64,000 nt of DNA from the NCBI RefSeq assembly GCF_012912005.1, contig NZ_JABBEA010000001.1, positions 62,001-126,000 on the forward strand, in the 5' to 3' direction. Origin of the DNA: Paenibacillus sp. SZ31. GTDB taxonomy: Bacteria > Bacillota > Bacilli > Paenibacillales > Paenibacillaceae. The position numbers and the translations under genes are program-made. The notes under the pieces were generated by a model. It had not been told where the DNA came from, did not search any database, and saw only the letters and a program-made list of their open reading frames with translations. Shown in pieces: positions 53,813 to 63,105 of this stretch (positions are counted from its first letter, which is position 1; the number at the start of each line of letters is the position of its first letter).

Positions 53813-55492
53813 TTAAACTTCCATAATGATTGGCAAAATCATCGGTCTACGACGAGTTTGCTCATACAGGAAGCGTCCCAGTGCATCTTTAACATTCGTT
53901 TTGAGTGAAGCCCACTCGTTAACGTTCTCACTCATCAACTTCTGCAATGTGCTGCTAACGATCCGGTTGGCCTCATCCAGTAGTCCTTCCGATTCGCGTA
54001 CATACACAAATCCGCGAGAGATGATGTCAGGACCGGAAACAATTTTTCCATCCTGTTTGCTCAGTGTTACCACGACAACGAGGATACCATCTTGTGACAG
54101 CAATTTACGGTCACGAAGTACAATGTTACCCACATCGCCTACACCCAAGCCGTCGATCAACACATTACCTGCAGTAACTTTTCCTGCTCTACGCGCTGCT
54201 CCACCTTGAATTTCAATCACTTCACCGATATCCGTGATGAAAATGTTCTCAGGTTCTACACCTACAGATTCAGCAAGAACCGCGTGGCGACGCTGCATAC
54301 GGAATTCACCGTGAATCGGCAAGAAGAATTTCGGCTTCATCAGGTTGAGCATCAGTTTGAGCTCTTCCTGGCTACCGTGACCAGATACGTGAACGCCACT
54401 GTTAGCACCGCTGTAATGCACGTTAGCGCCCAGACGGAACAGTTCATCAATCGTACGGCCTACATATTTCTCATTACCCGGAACCGGTGTTGCTGCGATA
54501 ATGACAGTGTCTCCTGGCAGGATGTCCACTTTACGGTGCGTGGAACGAGCCATACGTGTCAGTGCTGACATTGGTTCGCCTTGGCTTCCTGTGCAGAGAA
54601 TCACGACACGATCAGCAGCCATCTTGCCTACTTCTTCGGGTTCAATGATCATGCCGTCTGGAATCTCAAGGTAACCCAGTTCCGAAGCAATACCGACAAC
54701 ATTGACCATGCTGCGTCCGATAACTGCAACTTTACGTCCAGTTACTTCCGCTGCGTTGATTACCTGTTGGATACGGTGTACGTTGGAAGCAAATGTAGCT
54801 ACAACAACGCGTTGACTTGCTTTACGGAAGATATCTTCCAGAACGATACCCACATTTTTCTCCGATGGTGTGAATCCAGGTTTCTCAGCATTCGTACTGT
54901 CGGACAACAGCGCAAGTACGCCATTCGTTCCGATCTGTGCCATACGCTGAAGATCTGCATATTGACCATTGACTGGAGTGTGGTCAAATTTGAAGTCACC
55001 TGTGTGAACAACTGCACCTTCCGGTGTTTCGACACATACACCAACGGAATCCGGAATACTATGGTTAGTAGCGAAGAACGATGCTTTCAATGCAGTTCCA
55101 AGTTGAATCTCGGAATCCGCATCAATCAGAATACGTTTTGTTTCACCCAGCAAGTTCGCTTCTTTCAGCTTGTTTTCTACAAGTCCAAGCGTAAGTCTTG
55201 TTCCGTATACAGGAACATTCAGATGTTTGAGAACATATGGCAGACCACCAATGTGATCCTCATGTCCGTGAGTAAGGATAATTCCTCTTACTTTGTCACG
55301 GTTCTCAGTCAGGTAAGAAATGTCAGGGATGACAATATCAATACCAAGCATATCTTCTTCAGGGAATTTAAGACCAGCATCTACGACTACAATGTCGTTA
55401 GCGTATTGGATGACGTACATATTTTTACCAATCTCGCCTACGCCGCCCAATGCAAAAATCATCAGTTTATCGTTATTATTTTTCTTAGACAA
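53813..55492 (-). CDS. rnjB: Ribonuclease J
   Basis: 559 residues. Beta-CASP metallo-beta-lactamase ribonuclease with 5'-exonuclease and endonuclease activity. Motif 2 HGHEDHIGG, later HTGDFKFD, beta-CASP motifs, and HVSGHGSQEELKLMLN before the C-terminal domain. By position (between dapA and tepA) it corresponds to B. subtilis rnjB (RNase J2). All metal-ligand His/Asp of motif 2 are intact, so it may be active in its own right. A 260-base leader precedes it. Confidence 0.93.
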   Translation of the reverse strand: MSKKNNNDKLMIFALGGVGEIGKNMYVIQYANDIVVVDAGLKFPEEDMLGIDIVIPDISYLTENRDKVRGIILTHGHEDHIGGLPYVLKHLNVPVYGTRLTLGLVENKLKEANLLGETKRILIDADSEIQLGTALKASFFATNHSIPDSVGVCVETPEGAVVHTGDFKFDHTPVNGQYADLQRMAQIGTNGVLALLSDSTNAEKPGFTPSEKNVGIVLEDIFRKASQRVVVATFASNVHRIQQVINAAEVTGRKVAVIGRSMVNVVGIASELGYLEIPDGMIIEPEEVGKMAADRVVILCTGSQGEPMSALTRMARSTHRKVDILPGDTVIIAATPVPGNEKYVGRTIDELFRLGANVHYSGANSGVHVSGHGSQEELKLMLNLMKPKFFLPIHGEFRMQRRHAVLAESVGVEPENIFITDIGEVIEIQGGAARRAGKVTAGNVLIDGLGVGDVGNIVLRDRKLLSQDGILVVVVTLSKQDGKIVSGPDIISRGFVYVRESEGLLDEANRIVSSTLQKLMSENVNEWASLKTNVKDALGRFLYEQTRRRPMILPIIMEV

Positions 55493-55780
55493 ATGAATCT
55501 AAACCTCCTATGGTAGTTGGACGTCGTACCTTATTATTTATTGTAAGTTAAGAAAAGTAGTCCATACATTACATACCCACCTATCGGGATGAATGTAAAA
55601 GAACACCTTTATTCACGATATCTGGAAGAAGTTCTTCGAAGTTATTCCCTTTTACCAACAAGTTGGATTTGAAATTCCCTCTTAGCCGTTCCTTCCTTTT
55701 TCACCGCAAAGCTACACCACGAAACGATGTCGCTTTCAATTTCAAAAAAATACCGCACCCAGTCACTTGACATCATTATA
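55493..55780 (-). promoter_or_regulatory. rnjB promoter and long leader
   Basis: A consensus TATAAT on the minus strand (55775-55780) with a T-rich -35 (TTGTTT at 18 bases) lies about 280 bases before the rnjB start, giving a long leader with no recognised riboswitch. AGGAGG precedes the start codon. Confidence 0.5.
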
Positions 55781-55873
55781 CATGATTAAAAACAAAAAAA
55801 ACAAGTCACTCTCTCGTTAACCTGTAGGTTTCCCCTTAGCAATGAAAAAGAAACCTCACATTACTCGTCAAAA

Positions 55874-55911
55874 AAAGAACCGCAACCTCAAATAAGAGGA
55901 GCGGTTCTTTT
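55874..55911. terminator. Terminator of dapA
   Basis: AAAGAACCGC-ACCTC/GAGG-GCGGTTCTTT stem with T-run on both strands. It separates the dap genes from rnjB. Confidence 0.85.
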
Positions 55912-55969
55912 GCTGATCTGATGGAAATTCTCATGATTAATAAAATAGTTCCATATGCAACCTAAATGA

Positions 55970-56848
55970 TTACAAATTAAGCAGACCTTTGATATAGACC
56001 TGCTCCTCTTCCGTTGGCGGAATAAGGGGCAAGCGTACAGATCCAACGTTCAAACCACGCAATGTCAGCGCATATTTCACCGCTACCGGGTTTGGTAGAG
56101 GTTGTGGACACTCAAACAGACCTTTAAACACCGGGAACAGCTGCTGATGAATCTGAGCAGCTTGAACAGGCGCACCGCCATAGAAGGCATCGATCATTTT
56201 CTTCATTTCTGCCCCTACGACATGACTCGCTACGCTGACGATCCCATGGGCACCAACTGCAATCGCTGGCAAGCCTGAAGCATCATCACCGGAATACACT
56301 CTAAAGTGCTCCGGAGCACTTGCTGCAATCAGCGTAACCTGCTCCATAGACGCACATTCCTTCGTGGCTACGATGTTAGGAATCTGGGCCAGACGAAGTG
56401 TTGTAGCGGCCGACAGACTGGTTACTGTACGCCCAGGCACGTTGTAGAGCATAACAGGCAGCTTGGTTGAGCCCGCAATGGCTTCAAAATGTTTGAAGAG
56501 ACCTTCTTGACTCGGTTTGTTGTAATACGGAACAACCAGCAATATGCCATCCACTCCGGCACGTTCAGCTTCCTGTGTCAAATGGATGGAATGTGCCGTG
56601 TTGTTGCTTCCCGTACCGGCTATAATTTTGCACCGACCGGCCGCATGTTTCACTGCAAATTCGAATAATTGAACTTTCTCAGTATCACTAAGTGTTGGAG
56701 ACTCCCCTGTTGTTCCGGAAACCACGAGCGTCTCCGACTTTTGATCTACAATCAAATAGTCGATTAGACGTGCCGTTTCCTCCCAATGAATCTCTCCTTG
56801 TTCATTGAACGGAGTGACCATTGCTGTAATCAATCTTCCAAAGTCCAA
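55970..56848 (-). CDS. dapA: 4-hydroxy-tetrahydrodipicolinate synthase
   Basis: 292 residues. Condenses pyruvate with aspartate semialdehyde, the first step committed to lysine and dipicolinate. TIM barrel with GTTGESPTL, LYNVPGRT (catalytic Tyr) and ATKECASMEQ (Schiff-base Lys). It follows dapG by 47 bases on the same strand, and supplies the substrate for the spoVF dipicolinate synthase encoded upstream. Confidence 0.96.
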   Translation of the reverse strand: MDFGRLITAMVTPFNEQGEIHWEETARLIDYLIVDQKSETLVVSGTTGESPTLSDTEKVQLFEFAVKHAAGRCKIIAGTGSNNTAHSIHLTQEAERAGVDGILLVVPYYNKPSQEGLFKHFEAIAGSTKLPVMLYNVPGRTVTSLSAATTLRLAQIPNIVATKECASMEQVTLIAASAPEHFRVYSGDDASGLPAIAVGAHGIVSVASHVVGAEMKKMIDAFYGGAPVQAAQIHQQLFPVFKGLFECPQPLPNPVAVKYALTLRGLNVGSVRLPLIPPTEEEQVYIKGLLNL

Positions 56849-56895
56849 TTCGATTCCTCCTTCAAAACAGGTTTGGCTCCTCGAACTTCAGTTGC

Positions 56896-58116
56896 TTACA
56901 AATGAAGTTCGAATGAGGCGTGAAGTGCCCTCAGGGCCTGAACCATATCTTCTTTTTTTACGAGTACCCAGATCGTTGTATTCGAATCTGCCGATTGCAG
57001 GATCTGAATGTCTGCCAGTGTCAAGGACTCGACGATGCGAGCCATAATTCCAGGTACACCATTAATGCCTCCGCCAATGACGGAAACTTTGGCACAACCG
57101 GACAGGCTTTGTGGCTTGAGACCTATCTCCTGTAATACATGTATGGCTTTCTCGGAATCACTGTCAAAAACTGTATAGACAACTCCCGAGGGGGTAACAT
57201 TAATAAAATCAACGCTGATTGAATTCTCGGCCATGGTTTTGAATACTTTTAGTTGCAATCGATCTGCACCACCAGGTACATCCACCGTAATTTGCGTTAC
57301 ATTGCTCACATAGGCGATACCTGTTACATAACGGTCAACAATGCCTGTCTGCACATCCTGAAATCCTTCCGGATGCGTAACCAGCGTTCCTTCCGTGTCT
57401 GCAAAAGTAGATCTTACCCGTACAGGTATCTGGGATTGCATCGCAATCTCGACCGCACGTGGATGGATTACCTTGGCCCCGTGGTGGGCCATGTTACAGA
57501 TCTCTGCATAACTCACAACAGTCAGTGGACGCGCATCCTCAACAATCCGTGGATCGGCCGTGAGAATCCCGTTCACATCTGTGTAGATATCCACCATTTC
57601 GGCACGTAATGCTGCACCGAGAGCTGTTGCAGACGTATCACTTCCCCCACGACCCAGTGTCGTGAAGTCTCCGTTCTCCGTCTGACCTTGGAATCCGGTT
57701 ACAATAACGACCCGGCCAAGCTGAAGCTGCTCCAACACACGAACAGGACGGACATCCAATATCCGGGCATTCCCGAAATTGTCGTCCGTCACAAAACCTG
57801 CTTGTGCACCGGTCAGCACTGTAGTTGGAATGCCTTCATGTTCGAGCAAACTGCTCAAAGTCGTCGCAGATATGATTTCACCACAGCACAGCAGTAAATC
57901 CTTTTCGCGTGCGGATAGTGCGTTTCCGTTCTGTGCAGCCCAGTCCAGCAACGTATCAGTCGCATATGGCTCGCCGCGGCGCCCCATCGCAGACACCACG
58001 ATGACCAGACTCAATCCTGCCTCAAGTTCACGTTTAACGTGACGGAGCACATGCTCTCTCGCCTGAACAGTGGAGAGAGACGTGCCTCCGAATTTCTGTA
58101 CCATGATACGCATCTT
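56896..58116 (-). CDS. dapG: Aspartate kinase I (DapG)
   Basis: 406 residues. Kinase domain with MVQKFGGTSLSTVQ and TTLGRGGSDTSATALGAAL, then two C-terminal ACT domains. DapG is the meso-diaminopimelate-sensitive aspartokinase linked to sporulation in B. subtilis. Start ATG 58116 follows TGGAGGAA. It forms a unit with dapA. asd is not between it and spoVFB. Confidence 0.94.
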   Translation of the reverse strand, partial: KMRIMVQKFGGTSLSTVQAREHVLRHVKRELEAGLSLVIVVSAMGRRGEPYATDTLLDWAAQNGNALSAREKDLLLCCGEIISATTLSSLLEHEGIPTTVLTGAQAGFVTDDNFGNARILDVRPVRVLEQLQLGRVVIVTGFQGQTENGDFTTLGRGGSDTSATALGAALRAEMVDIYTDVNGILTADPRIVEDARPLTVVSYAEICNMAHHGAKVIHPRAVEIAMQSQIPVRVRSTFADTEGTLVTHPEGFQDVQTGIVDRYVTGIAYVSNVTQITVDVPGGADRLQLKVFKTMAENSISVDFINVTPSGVVYTVFDSDSEKAIHVLQEIGLKPQSLSGCAKVSVIGGGINGVPGIMARIVESLTLADIQILQSADSNTTIWVLVKKEDMVQALRALHASFELHL

Positions 58117-58495
58117 TATTCCTCCATTTGTGTACGCAAGAAGACTGGACACGGGTCAAATCAACAAATGGATCACTCTAGGGAGCGTTCTGATGCGATA
58201 ATTTCAGCAATTTATACGGCATTCCATGCCGCTCCTTGTTTTTTTTGAAATTGTCTTGGACAATCGCAAATCAAAGGTCGCGGTTGTTATCGAGATCATG
58301 ACGCATACATTCACAATAGACCTCTCCCGCTTGCTTAACCTTTACTGTCGGCAAGCAGGAATGCCCTTATAGACAGGAACGTGGACACAAGCAGCTGTTC
58401 AAGCCAGCATATCGTCCCCCATGATTTTCTTTGTCTCTCAAACCCCTTATTCATTTCTCCAAGCGCATAAACGTTGTCACCCTGTCATTGTTCCA
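58117..58495. other. Gap between dapG and spoVFB, place of asd in B. subtilis
   Basis: About 380 bases with no open frame that I can support. It contains a CGGCAT/ATGCCG hairpin (about 58218-58232) facing a plus-strand T8 run, and no trace of an aspartate-semialdehyde dehydrogenase sequence that I can read. No riboswitch recognised; the dapG promoter should lie here. Confidence 0.5.
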
Positions 58496-59092
58496 TCAAG
58501 CCTGTGAAGAACGCTCCACAATCATCGGCTGAAGCTGTTTGCCCTCAAGCGCACTCCAGCAAGCCTCTGGAATCAATTCCATTTTGGCGACTAACGAGTT
58601 TGGTTTTTTCACTGGATCGTCCTGCCCAAATGGCACAAAATACAAATATTTGGCCACGAGCAATTTGGCGATATTCGCAGCATTTAAGCCCAGACCGTCA
58701 TTCGTGGAAATGGCGAGCACGAGCGGACGCTGATTGCGCATCTGCGCTTTGGCTGCCATCAGCACTGGACTGTCGGTCATCGCATTAGCCAGCTTGCTTG
58801 TGGTATTCCCTGTGCATGGAGCAATAACCAGCACATCAAGCAGCTTGGAAGGCCCTAATGGCTCCGCTTCAACAATTGTAGAAATGATATCATTACCTGT
58901 TATATCTTTCAACTGTTTTTGCCAATTTTGCGCCGTACCGAAGCGTGTATCCGTCGTCAGCACCGAATTGGAAATAATCGGAATGACGTTGGCGCCTTCA
59001 GCCACGAAGCGGCTAATTACCGGCATAACCTCTTCAAACGTACAATGAGAACCCGTAATTGCATAACCTACCGTTTTTCCCTGCCAGTTCAT
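58496..59092 (-). CDS. spoVFB: Dipicolinate synthase subunit B
   Basis: 198 residues, flavoprotein (UbiX/Dfp-like) fold: VGYAITGSHCTFEEVMPVI, NSVLTTDTRFG, VIAPCTGNTTSKLANAMTD and VLAISTNDGLGLNAANIAKL. With SpoVFA it oxidises dihydrodipicolinate to dipicolinic acid in the mother cell, the spore-core chelator. Its ATG overlaps the spoVFA stop, so the subunits are co-translated. Confidence 0.95.
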   Translation of the reverse strand: MNWQGKTVGYAITGSHCTFEEVMPVISRFVAEGANVIPIISNSVLTTDTRFGTAQNWQKQLKDITGNDIISTIVEAEPLGPSKLLDVLVIAPCTGNTTSKLANAMTDSPVLMAAKAQMRNQRPLVLAISTNDGLGLNAANIAKLLVAKYLYFVPFGQDDPVKKPNSLVAKMELIPEACWSALEGKQLQPMIVERSSQA

Positions 59093-59988
59093 GATTTAAC
59101 CTCCCGTGCGTTCTGTTCTTCCAAAAGCAAACGGATCAACGCGTCGGCAATAATGCCGCCAGCCGTTTTTGGAGCAACAATGCCGGGGAGGCCAGGCGCA
59201 AGTAGCGCTTTGATACCGCGTTTGTCGGCATACCTGAAATCACAGCCGCCAGGAGCGGATGCGAGGTCGATAATGACAGCCTTTTGCGGCATTCTGGACA
59301 GGATTTGTGCTGTGATTATCATAGTCGGTATCGTATTAAAAAGCAAGTCAACTTCCCCGGTTTGAGCGGCCAAATCCGTTGTCATGAAAGGCTTCCAGCC
59401 CATTATAGTCGCGCGAGCAACATCCTCTTCCCGCCTGATCCCTACCCGTACATTTGCCCCAAGTCCCTGCAGTGTTTTGGCCATTGTGAACCCTGTTCGA
59501 CCGATGCCAAGCACGATGCATTCCGAACCATGGATTGTGAAGTCCGTCTCCCGAATAGCTATGGCGATGGCTCCCTCAGCTGTTGGAATAGAGTTGTAAA
59601 GTGCAATATCATCACGATCAAGTACTTCAACAAGTCTCAGCCCGTTATCTAGACAAAGTTCACGCAGAAACGGCTTCGCCATACCTGTGAACACAATGCA
59701 ATGCTCCGGCAATGCTGCAACATGTTCCTTTTTCAAATAGATCGGCGTGTCACTGAACGAAGTGCTTACTTTTCCCTGATCATCGCAACCGACGACAGGC
59801 AGTACCAGTACATCTGCCGAAGCAAACACTTCGTCCTCCAGTTCCTGGTGTTCGATACCCGGAATGGAACGCTCCATTTTATCGAAACCCACTACACTTA
59901 CCGTTGCATCCAGCTCAGCGCACTTTTGAATGACTTCAAGCTGCCGCGCATCTCCGCCCAGGACTACAATCCGGACTCCGGTCAGCAT
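59089..59988 (-). CDS. spoVFA: Dipicolinate synthase subunit A
   Basis: 299 residues, close to the 297 of B. subtilis. N-terminal domain MLTGVRIVVLGGDARQLEVI and a Rossmann NADP-binding part (IVLGIGRTGFTMAKTLQGLGA in frame). Start ATG 59988 has AAAGGAGTG about 9 bases upstream; an open frame reaching to 60201 has no support. A sigma-K-type promoter lies 34-62 bases upstream. Confidence 0.94.
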   Translation of the reverse strand: MLTGVRIVVLGGDARQLEVIQKCAELDATVSVVGFDKMERSIPGIEHQELEDEVFASADVLVLPVVGCDDQGKVSTSFSDTPIYLKKEHVAALPEHCIVFTGMAKPFLRELCLDNGLRLVEVLDRDDIALYNSIPTAEGAIAIAIRETDFTIHGSECIVLGIGRTGFTMAKTLQGLGANVRVGIRREEDVARATIMGWKPFMTTDLAAQTGEVDLLFNTIPTMIITAQILSRMPQKAVIIDLASAPGGCDFRYADKRGIKALLAPGLPGIVAPKTAGGIIADALIRLLLEEQNAREVKS

Positions 59989-60021
59989 CGGGACGTCACT
60001 CCTTTCACCACATGTATGCCT

Positions 60022-60050
60022 TATCGTATGCAGGGGCCCACAGCGGGGTG
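60022..60050 (-). promoter_or_regulatory. Sigma-K-type promoter of the spoVF operon
   Basis: CACC (60047-60050), 16-base spacer, CATACGATA (60022-60030) on the minus strand. This fits the sigma-K pattern AC-N16/17-CATAnnnTA exactly, and spoVF is sigma-K-dependent in B. subtilis. Confidence 0.75.
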
Positions 60051-60089
60051 AAAACAATAATTTCACTACACTGTCCGTTTCTCGAATGC

Positions 60090-60121
60090 AAAAAAGAGCC
60101 GCCCCCGTTAGGGACGACTCT
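60090..60121 (-). terminator. Terminator of dut
   Basis: AGAGTCGTCCC/GGGGGCGGCTCT-type stem (with G-U pairs) and T6 on the minus strand, 25 bases past the dut stop. Confidence 0.8.
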
Positions 60122-60145
60122 AAAGAATGGATATATTTACGCTGA

Positions 60146-60592
60146 TTATTTCCCGGTATGACCGAATCCGCCTTCGCCACGTACCGTTTCCGAAAGTTCA
60201 TTCACTTCCGTCAATTCAACCGCAGGCACGGTTTGAAAGACGATCTGTGCGATGCGCTCTCCCCGTACAATCGTGAACGGTTCTTGACCGAGATTAATCA
60301 ACAGCACTTTAACTTCTCCGCGATAATCCGCATCGATAGTACCCGGCGTGTTGAGACAGGTAATTCCATGTTTGAAAGCCAGTCCGCTCCGAGGACGGAT
60401 CTGAGCTTCCAATCCAGCTGGCATTGCCATCGCAAGTCCAGTTGGAATCAGCGTACGCTGACCCGGTTGCAGGACAACGTCTTCCTGAAGTGCAGCTACT
60501 ACATCAAAGCCGGATGCCAGCTCCGACATTTTTTGTGGCAACTTAATATCTTCATTGCCCGGCAGTTTCTGTATTTGAACGTAATGCAACAA
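60146..60592 (-). CDS. dut: dUTP diphosphatase
   Basis: 148 residues, trimeric dUTPase with all five motifs: [42 protein letters not shown] and the C-terminal [11 protein letters not shown]. Hydrolyses dUTP to dUMP, keeping uracil out of DNA. Start taken as TTG 60592, with GAAGGG 6 bases upstream; another TTG follows directly and an ATG at 60598 overlaps the ribosome site. The start lies inside the end of the M16 gene, suggesting coupled translation. ymxH is found near here in B. subtilis but not in this window. Confidence 0.94.
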   Translation of the reverse strand: MLHYVQIQKLPGNEDIKLPQKMSELASGFDVVAALQEDVVLQPGQRTLIPTGLAMAMPAGLEAQIRPRSGLAFKHGITCLNTPGTIDADYRGEVKVLLINLGQEPFTIVRGERIAQIVFQTVPAVELTEVNELSETVRGEGGFGHTGK

Positions 60593-61835
60593 AATCATCC
60601 CTTCTCAATCCAGCAATCGTCTTATCTGAAGCGCCAACCATAGCAAGTGCAAACGGCTCGGCAAACATCAGATCAAGTACCGCGTTAATATCGTCCATCG
60701 TCACTTGCTCAATCTTGGTGATCATCTCATCCAGCGTATGATGTCTTCCAAGCATCAGCTCGTTTTTACCCAGACGATTCATACGACTGCCTGTGCTTTC
60801 CAAGCTAAGAATCAGGCTACCCTTCAGCTGTTCTTTTCCTTTACGAAGTTCATCTTCGGACAAGCCATTTACAGCCAGGTCGCGCAGAACCTCTTTGGTC
60901 AGGTCAAGCACTTCTTTTGTCTGTTTCGGTGCTGTACCCGCGTATATCGTGAAAAGTCCACTGTCCGCATGAGAGCTATGATAGGAATACACGGAGTACG
61001 CAAGACCCCGTTTCTCACGAATTTCCTGGAACAGTCTGGAGCTCATGCCTCCACCAATGGCGTTATTCAGAACAACCATAGCGAATTGAAGCGGATCTCC
61101 GATTTTACAGCCTGGGAACGAGATACAGATATGATTCTGTTCCGTTTTCTTTTTATGGAAGAGCTGTCCGCTTTGGAATGCCGGCATCGTAACTGCTTCC
61201 GTTACTCCATTTACATCAAAAGCACCAAAATGCTTCTCCATCAGATCGATTACACTGTCATCAATATTACCTGCGATACTAATGACCGTGTTCTCAATTG
61301 TGTAATGCTCCTTCATATATGCACGCAGATGGCTTGAATCCATCGCTTTGAGGCGTTCTTCCGTACCCAGAATAGGGTATGCGAGTGGATGCTCACCATA
61401 TGCGGCCAAGGCCATCAGATCATGAACCATATCATCTGGCGTATCTTCATACATCGAGATTTCTTCCAGAATGACGTTTTTCTCCTTGATCAATTCACCA
61501 TCATCCATTTTGGAGCGGAAAAACATATCGGACAATACATCCACCGCAATCGGCAAATGTTCATCCAACACTTTAGCATAATAACATGTGTATTCTTTGG
61601 AAGTGAACGCATTCACGTTACCACCGATCGCATCAAACTGCTCCGCAATTGCCTTCGCATCATAACGATCCGTTCCTTTGAACAACATGTGCTCAATAAA
61701 ATGTGATACTCCGTTACTCGCAGGTTGCTCATTGCGCGAACCTGTCTTGACCCATATTCCGAAAGACACAGAACGGCAGGTCGGTATCTGTTCCATGACA
61801 ACTCTGAGGCCATTGCCCAGCTGAATTTTTTTCAT
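60552..61835 (-). CDS. mlpA: M16-family zinc peptidase MlpA/YmxG
   Basis: 427 residues. Mitochondrial-processing-peptidase-like: zinc motif HFIEH at 45-49, distal Glu in [15 protein letters not shown], and the R/Y region in [21 protein letters not shown] catalytically complete subunit; in B. subtilis it lies beside ylxY and pnpA, as here. Its 3' end overlaps the dut start by about 40 bases. Confidence 0.93.
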   Translation of the reverse strand: MKKIQLGNGLRVVMEQIPTCRSVSFGIWVKTGSRNEQPASNGVSHFIEHMLFKGTDRYDAKAIAEQFDAIGGNVNAFTSKEYTCYYAKVLDEHLPIAVDVLSDMFFRSKMDDGELIKEKNVILEEISMYEDTPDDMVHDLMALAAYGEHPLAYPILGTEERLKAMDSSHLRAYMKEHYTIENTVISIAGNIDDSVIDLMEKHFGAFDVNGVTEAVTMPAFQSGQLFHKKKTEQNHICISFPGCKIGDPLQFAMVVLNNAIGGGMSSRLFQEIREKRGLAYSVYSYHSSHADSGLFTIYAGTAPKQTKEVLDLTKEVLRDLAVNGLSEDELRKGKEQLKGSLILSLESTGSRMNRLGKNELMLGRHHTLDEMITKIEQVTMDDINAVLDLMFAEPFALAMVGASDKTIAGLRRDDFVALRSNTETAGQ

Positions 61836-61934
61836 GGTTGGCCCTCCTACATCTCTATAATTGCCTTGATCTCAACCTTGAAATTGAAATCGACATTTGG
61901 TTCCAACTTTTTGATATTAACAAAAAAACAACGT

Positions 61935-62930
61935 TCACTCAACCGCAGATGCAATTACACGTTCCGAAGACAACGTCTCACTTACGGTTCCGAGCACCAA
62001 ACCTTTGGCCCGTATAGAATGAATCATACCCTTTAAAGCACCGGAAGAAGCAGCGGTAGGGTGCATTAAAACTAATGTACCGGCCTCAGTATTTTTCGCA
62101 ATTTTAGCGACAACGGCATCTGAGCTTGGTTTACGCCAATCCACCGTATCCACTGTCCATAACACGGTTTGCAGCCCCATGGATGAAGCAATGTCTACGG
62201 TCTTTTGATTAAAATCACCGGAAGGCGGGGCAAACCAACGATTATCCACACCGAGTGTTTTATGGAGCAGATCCTGGGTTTTGCTAATTTCCAGCTTGGC
62301 CCTCTCTGCGCTCAATCGACTCATGTTAGGGTGAGAATACGCATGATTGGACAACTCATGCCCACGCTTCTGAATTTCTTTGGCCAGTTCAAGGTTTTTG
62401 CTTAACCAGCTTCCATCCAGAAAAAAAGTGGCCTTCACTTTCTCGGCATCGAGCGTATCCAGCATCGGTATAATAAATTCATTCCCCCAGGCAACATTAA
62501 TCATAAAAGAAACCATCGGTTTGCTCGCATTCCCACGATAGATCGGATGTGCCCCCAGATCCTTAAGCTGAATCTCCGGCTGAATCTGACGATAGACGTA
62601 TGCTATCTTGGTATTCAATGTTCCACTCAGTGCCTTACGGTATGTCGCTTCCACATCAATCTCCATGCCATTATATCCAGGAATGGCTTTCCATACCCGA
62701 TCCACCCTGGCATTCACTGGAGCAATTTTCGTTTCAGCCGCTTTATCCCGAATCGCTGATAACAGCGCATCTTCTCCAGTTGCTTCCTTGAACATGTCAA
62801 AAGCATTCTGCGTACCTGGCCCATCACGGATCTCCGTAATGTATGTACGTACACTGCCAACTTGTCCGATCAATATGACCGCAGTCACACCCGCCAGAAC
62901 AGCCGCCAGTTTTTTGGATTGGTTTCCCAC
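61935..62930 (-). CDS. ylxY: YlxY-type polysaccharide deacetylase-like protein
   Basis: 331 residues with an N-terminal signal/anchor (LAAVLAGVTAVILIGQVG) and a NodB-type fold from about residue 140. The first motif, normally TFDDGP, reads SFMINVAWG, so both metal/catalytic Asp are lost, while the second motif SNHAYSHPN keeps its two His. This pattern is usual for the YlxY branch and suggests changed or lost deacetylase activity. Exported, probably sporulation-linked. Between pnp and mlpA as in B. subtilis. Confidence 0.9.
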   Translation of the reverse strand: MGNQSKKLAAVLAGVTAVILIGQVGSVRTYITEIRDGPGTQNAFDMFKEATGEDALLSAIRDKAAETKIAPVNARVDRVWKAIPGYNGMEIDVEATYRKALSGTLNTKIAYVYRQIQPEIQLKDLGAHPIYRGNASKPMVSFMINVAWGNEFIIPMLDTLDAEKVKATFFLDGSWLSKNLELAKEIQKRGHELSNHAYSHPNMSRLSAERAKLEISKTQDLLHKTLGVDNRWFAPPSGDFNQKTVDIASSMGLQTVLWTVDTVDWRKPSSDAVVAKIAKNTEAGTLVLMHPTAASSGALKGMIHSIRAKGLVLGTVSETLSSERVIASAVE

Positions 62931-63032
62931 AGCTCCATCCTCCCGCCGTCTTTGTCCCCATCATATGAGGACAAGGGCGAAAATATGAATAGAAAGCCAT
63001 GATTTCATCCTTGCTTTACGTATTTAAACGTT

Positions 63033-63065
63033 AAAAAAAGAGCCAGAAATTCACATTCTGTCTCT
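63033..63065 (-). terminator. Terminator of pnp
   Basis: AGAGACAGAA/TTCTGGCTCT-type stem followed by T7 on the minus strand. Confidence 0.8.
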
Positions 63066-63105
63066 TCATTCAATCTATCCATTTATAACCTGTCGCTTCG
63101 GTATC

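Noticed and set aside
54581-55516. Long plus-strand open frame of 311 codons opposite rnjB
   Set aside because: It is fully antisense to a well-conserved RNase J, has no ribosome site, and its composition is rich in Cys, Asn and His as expected for a shadow frame.
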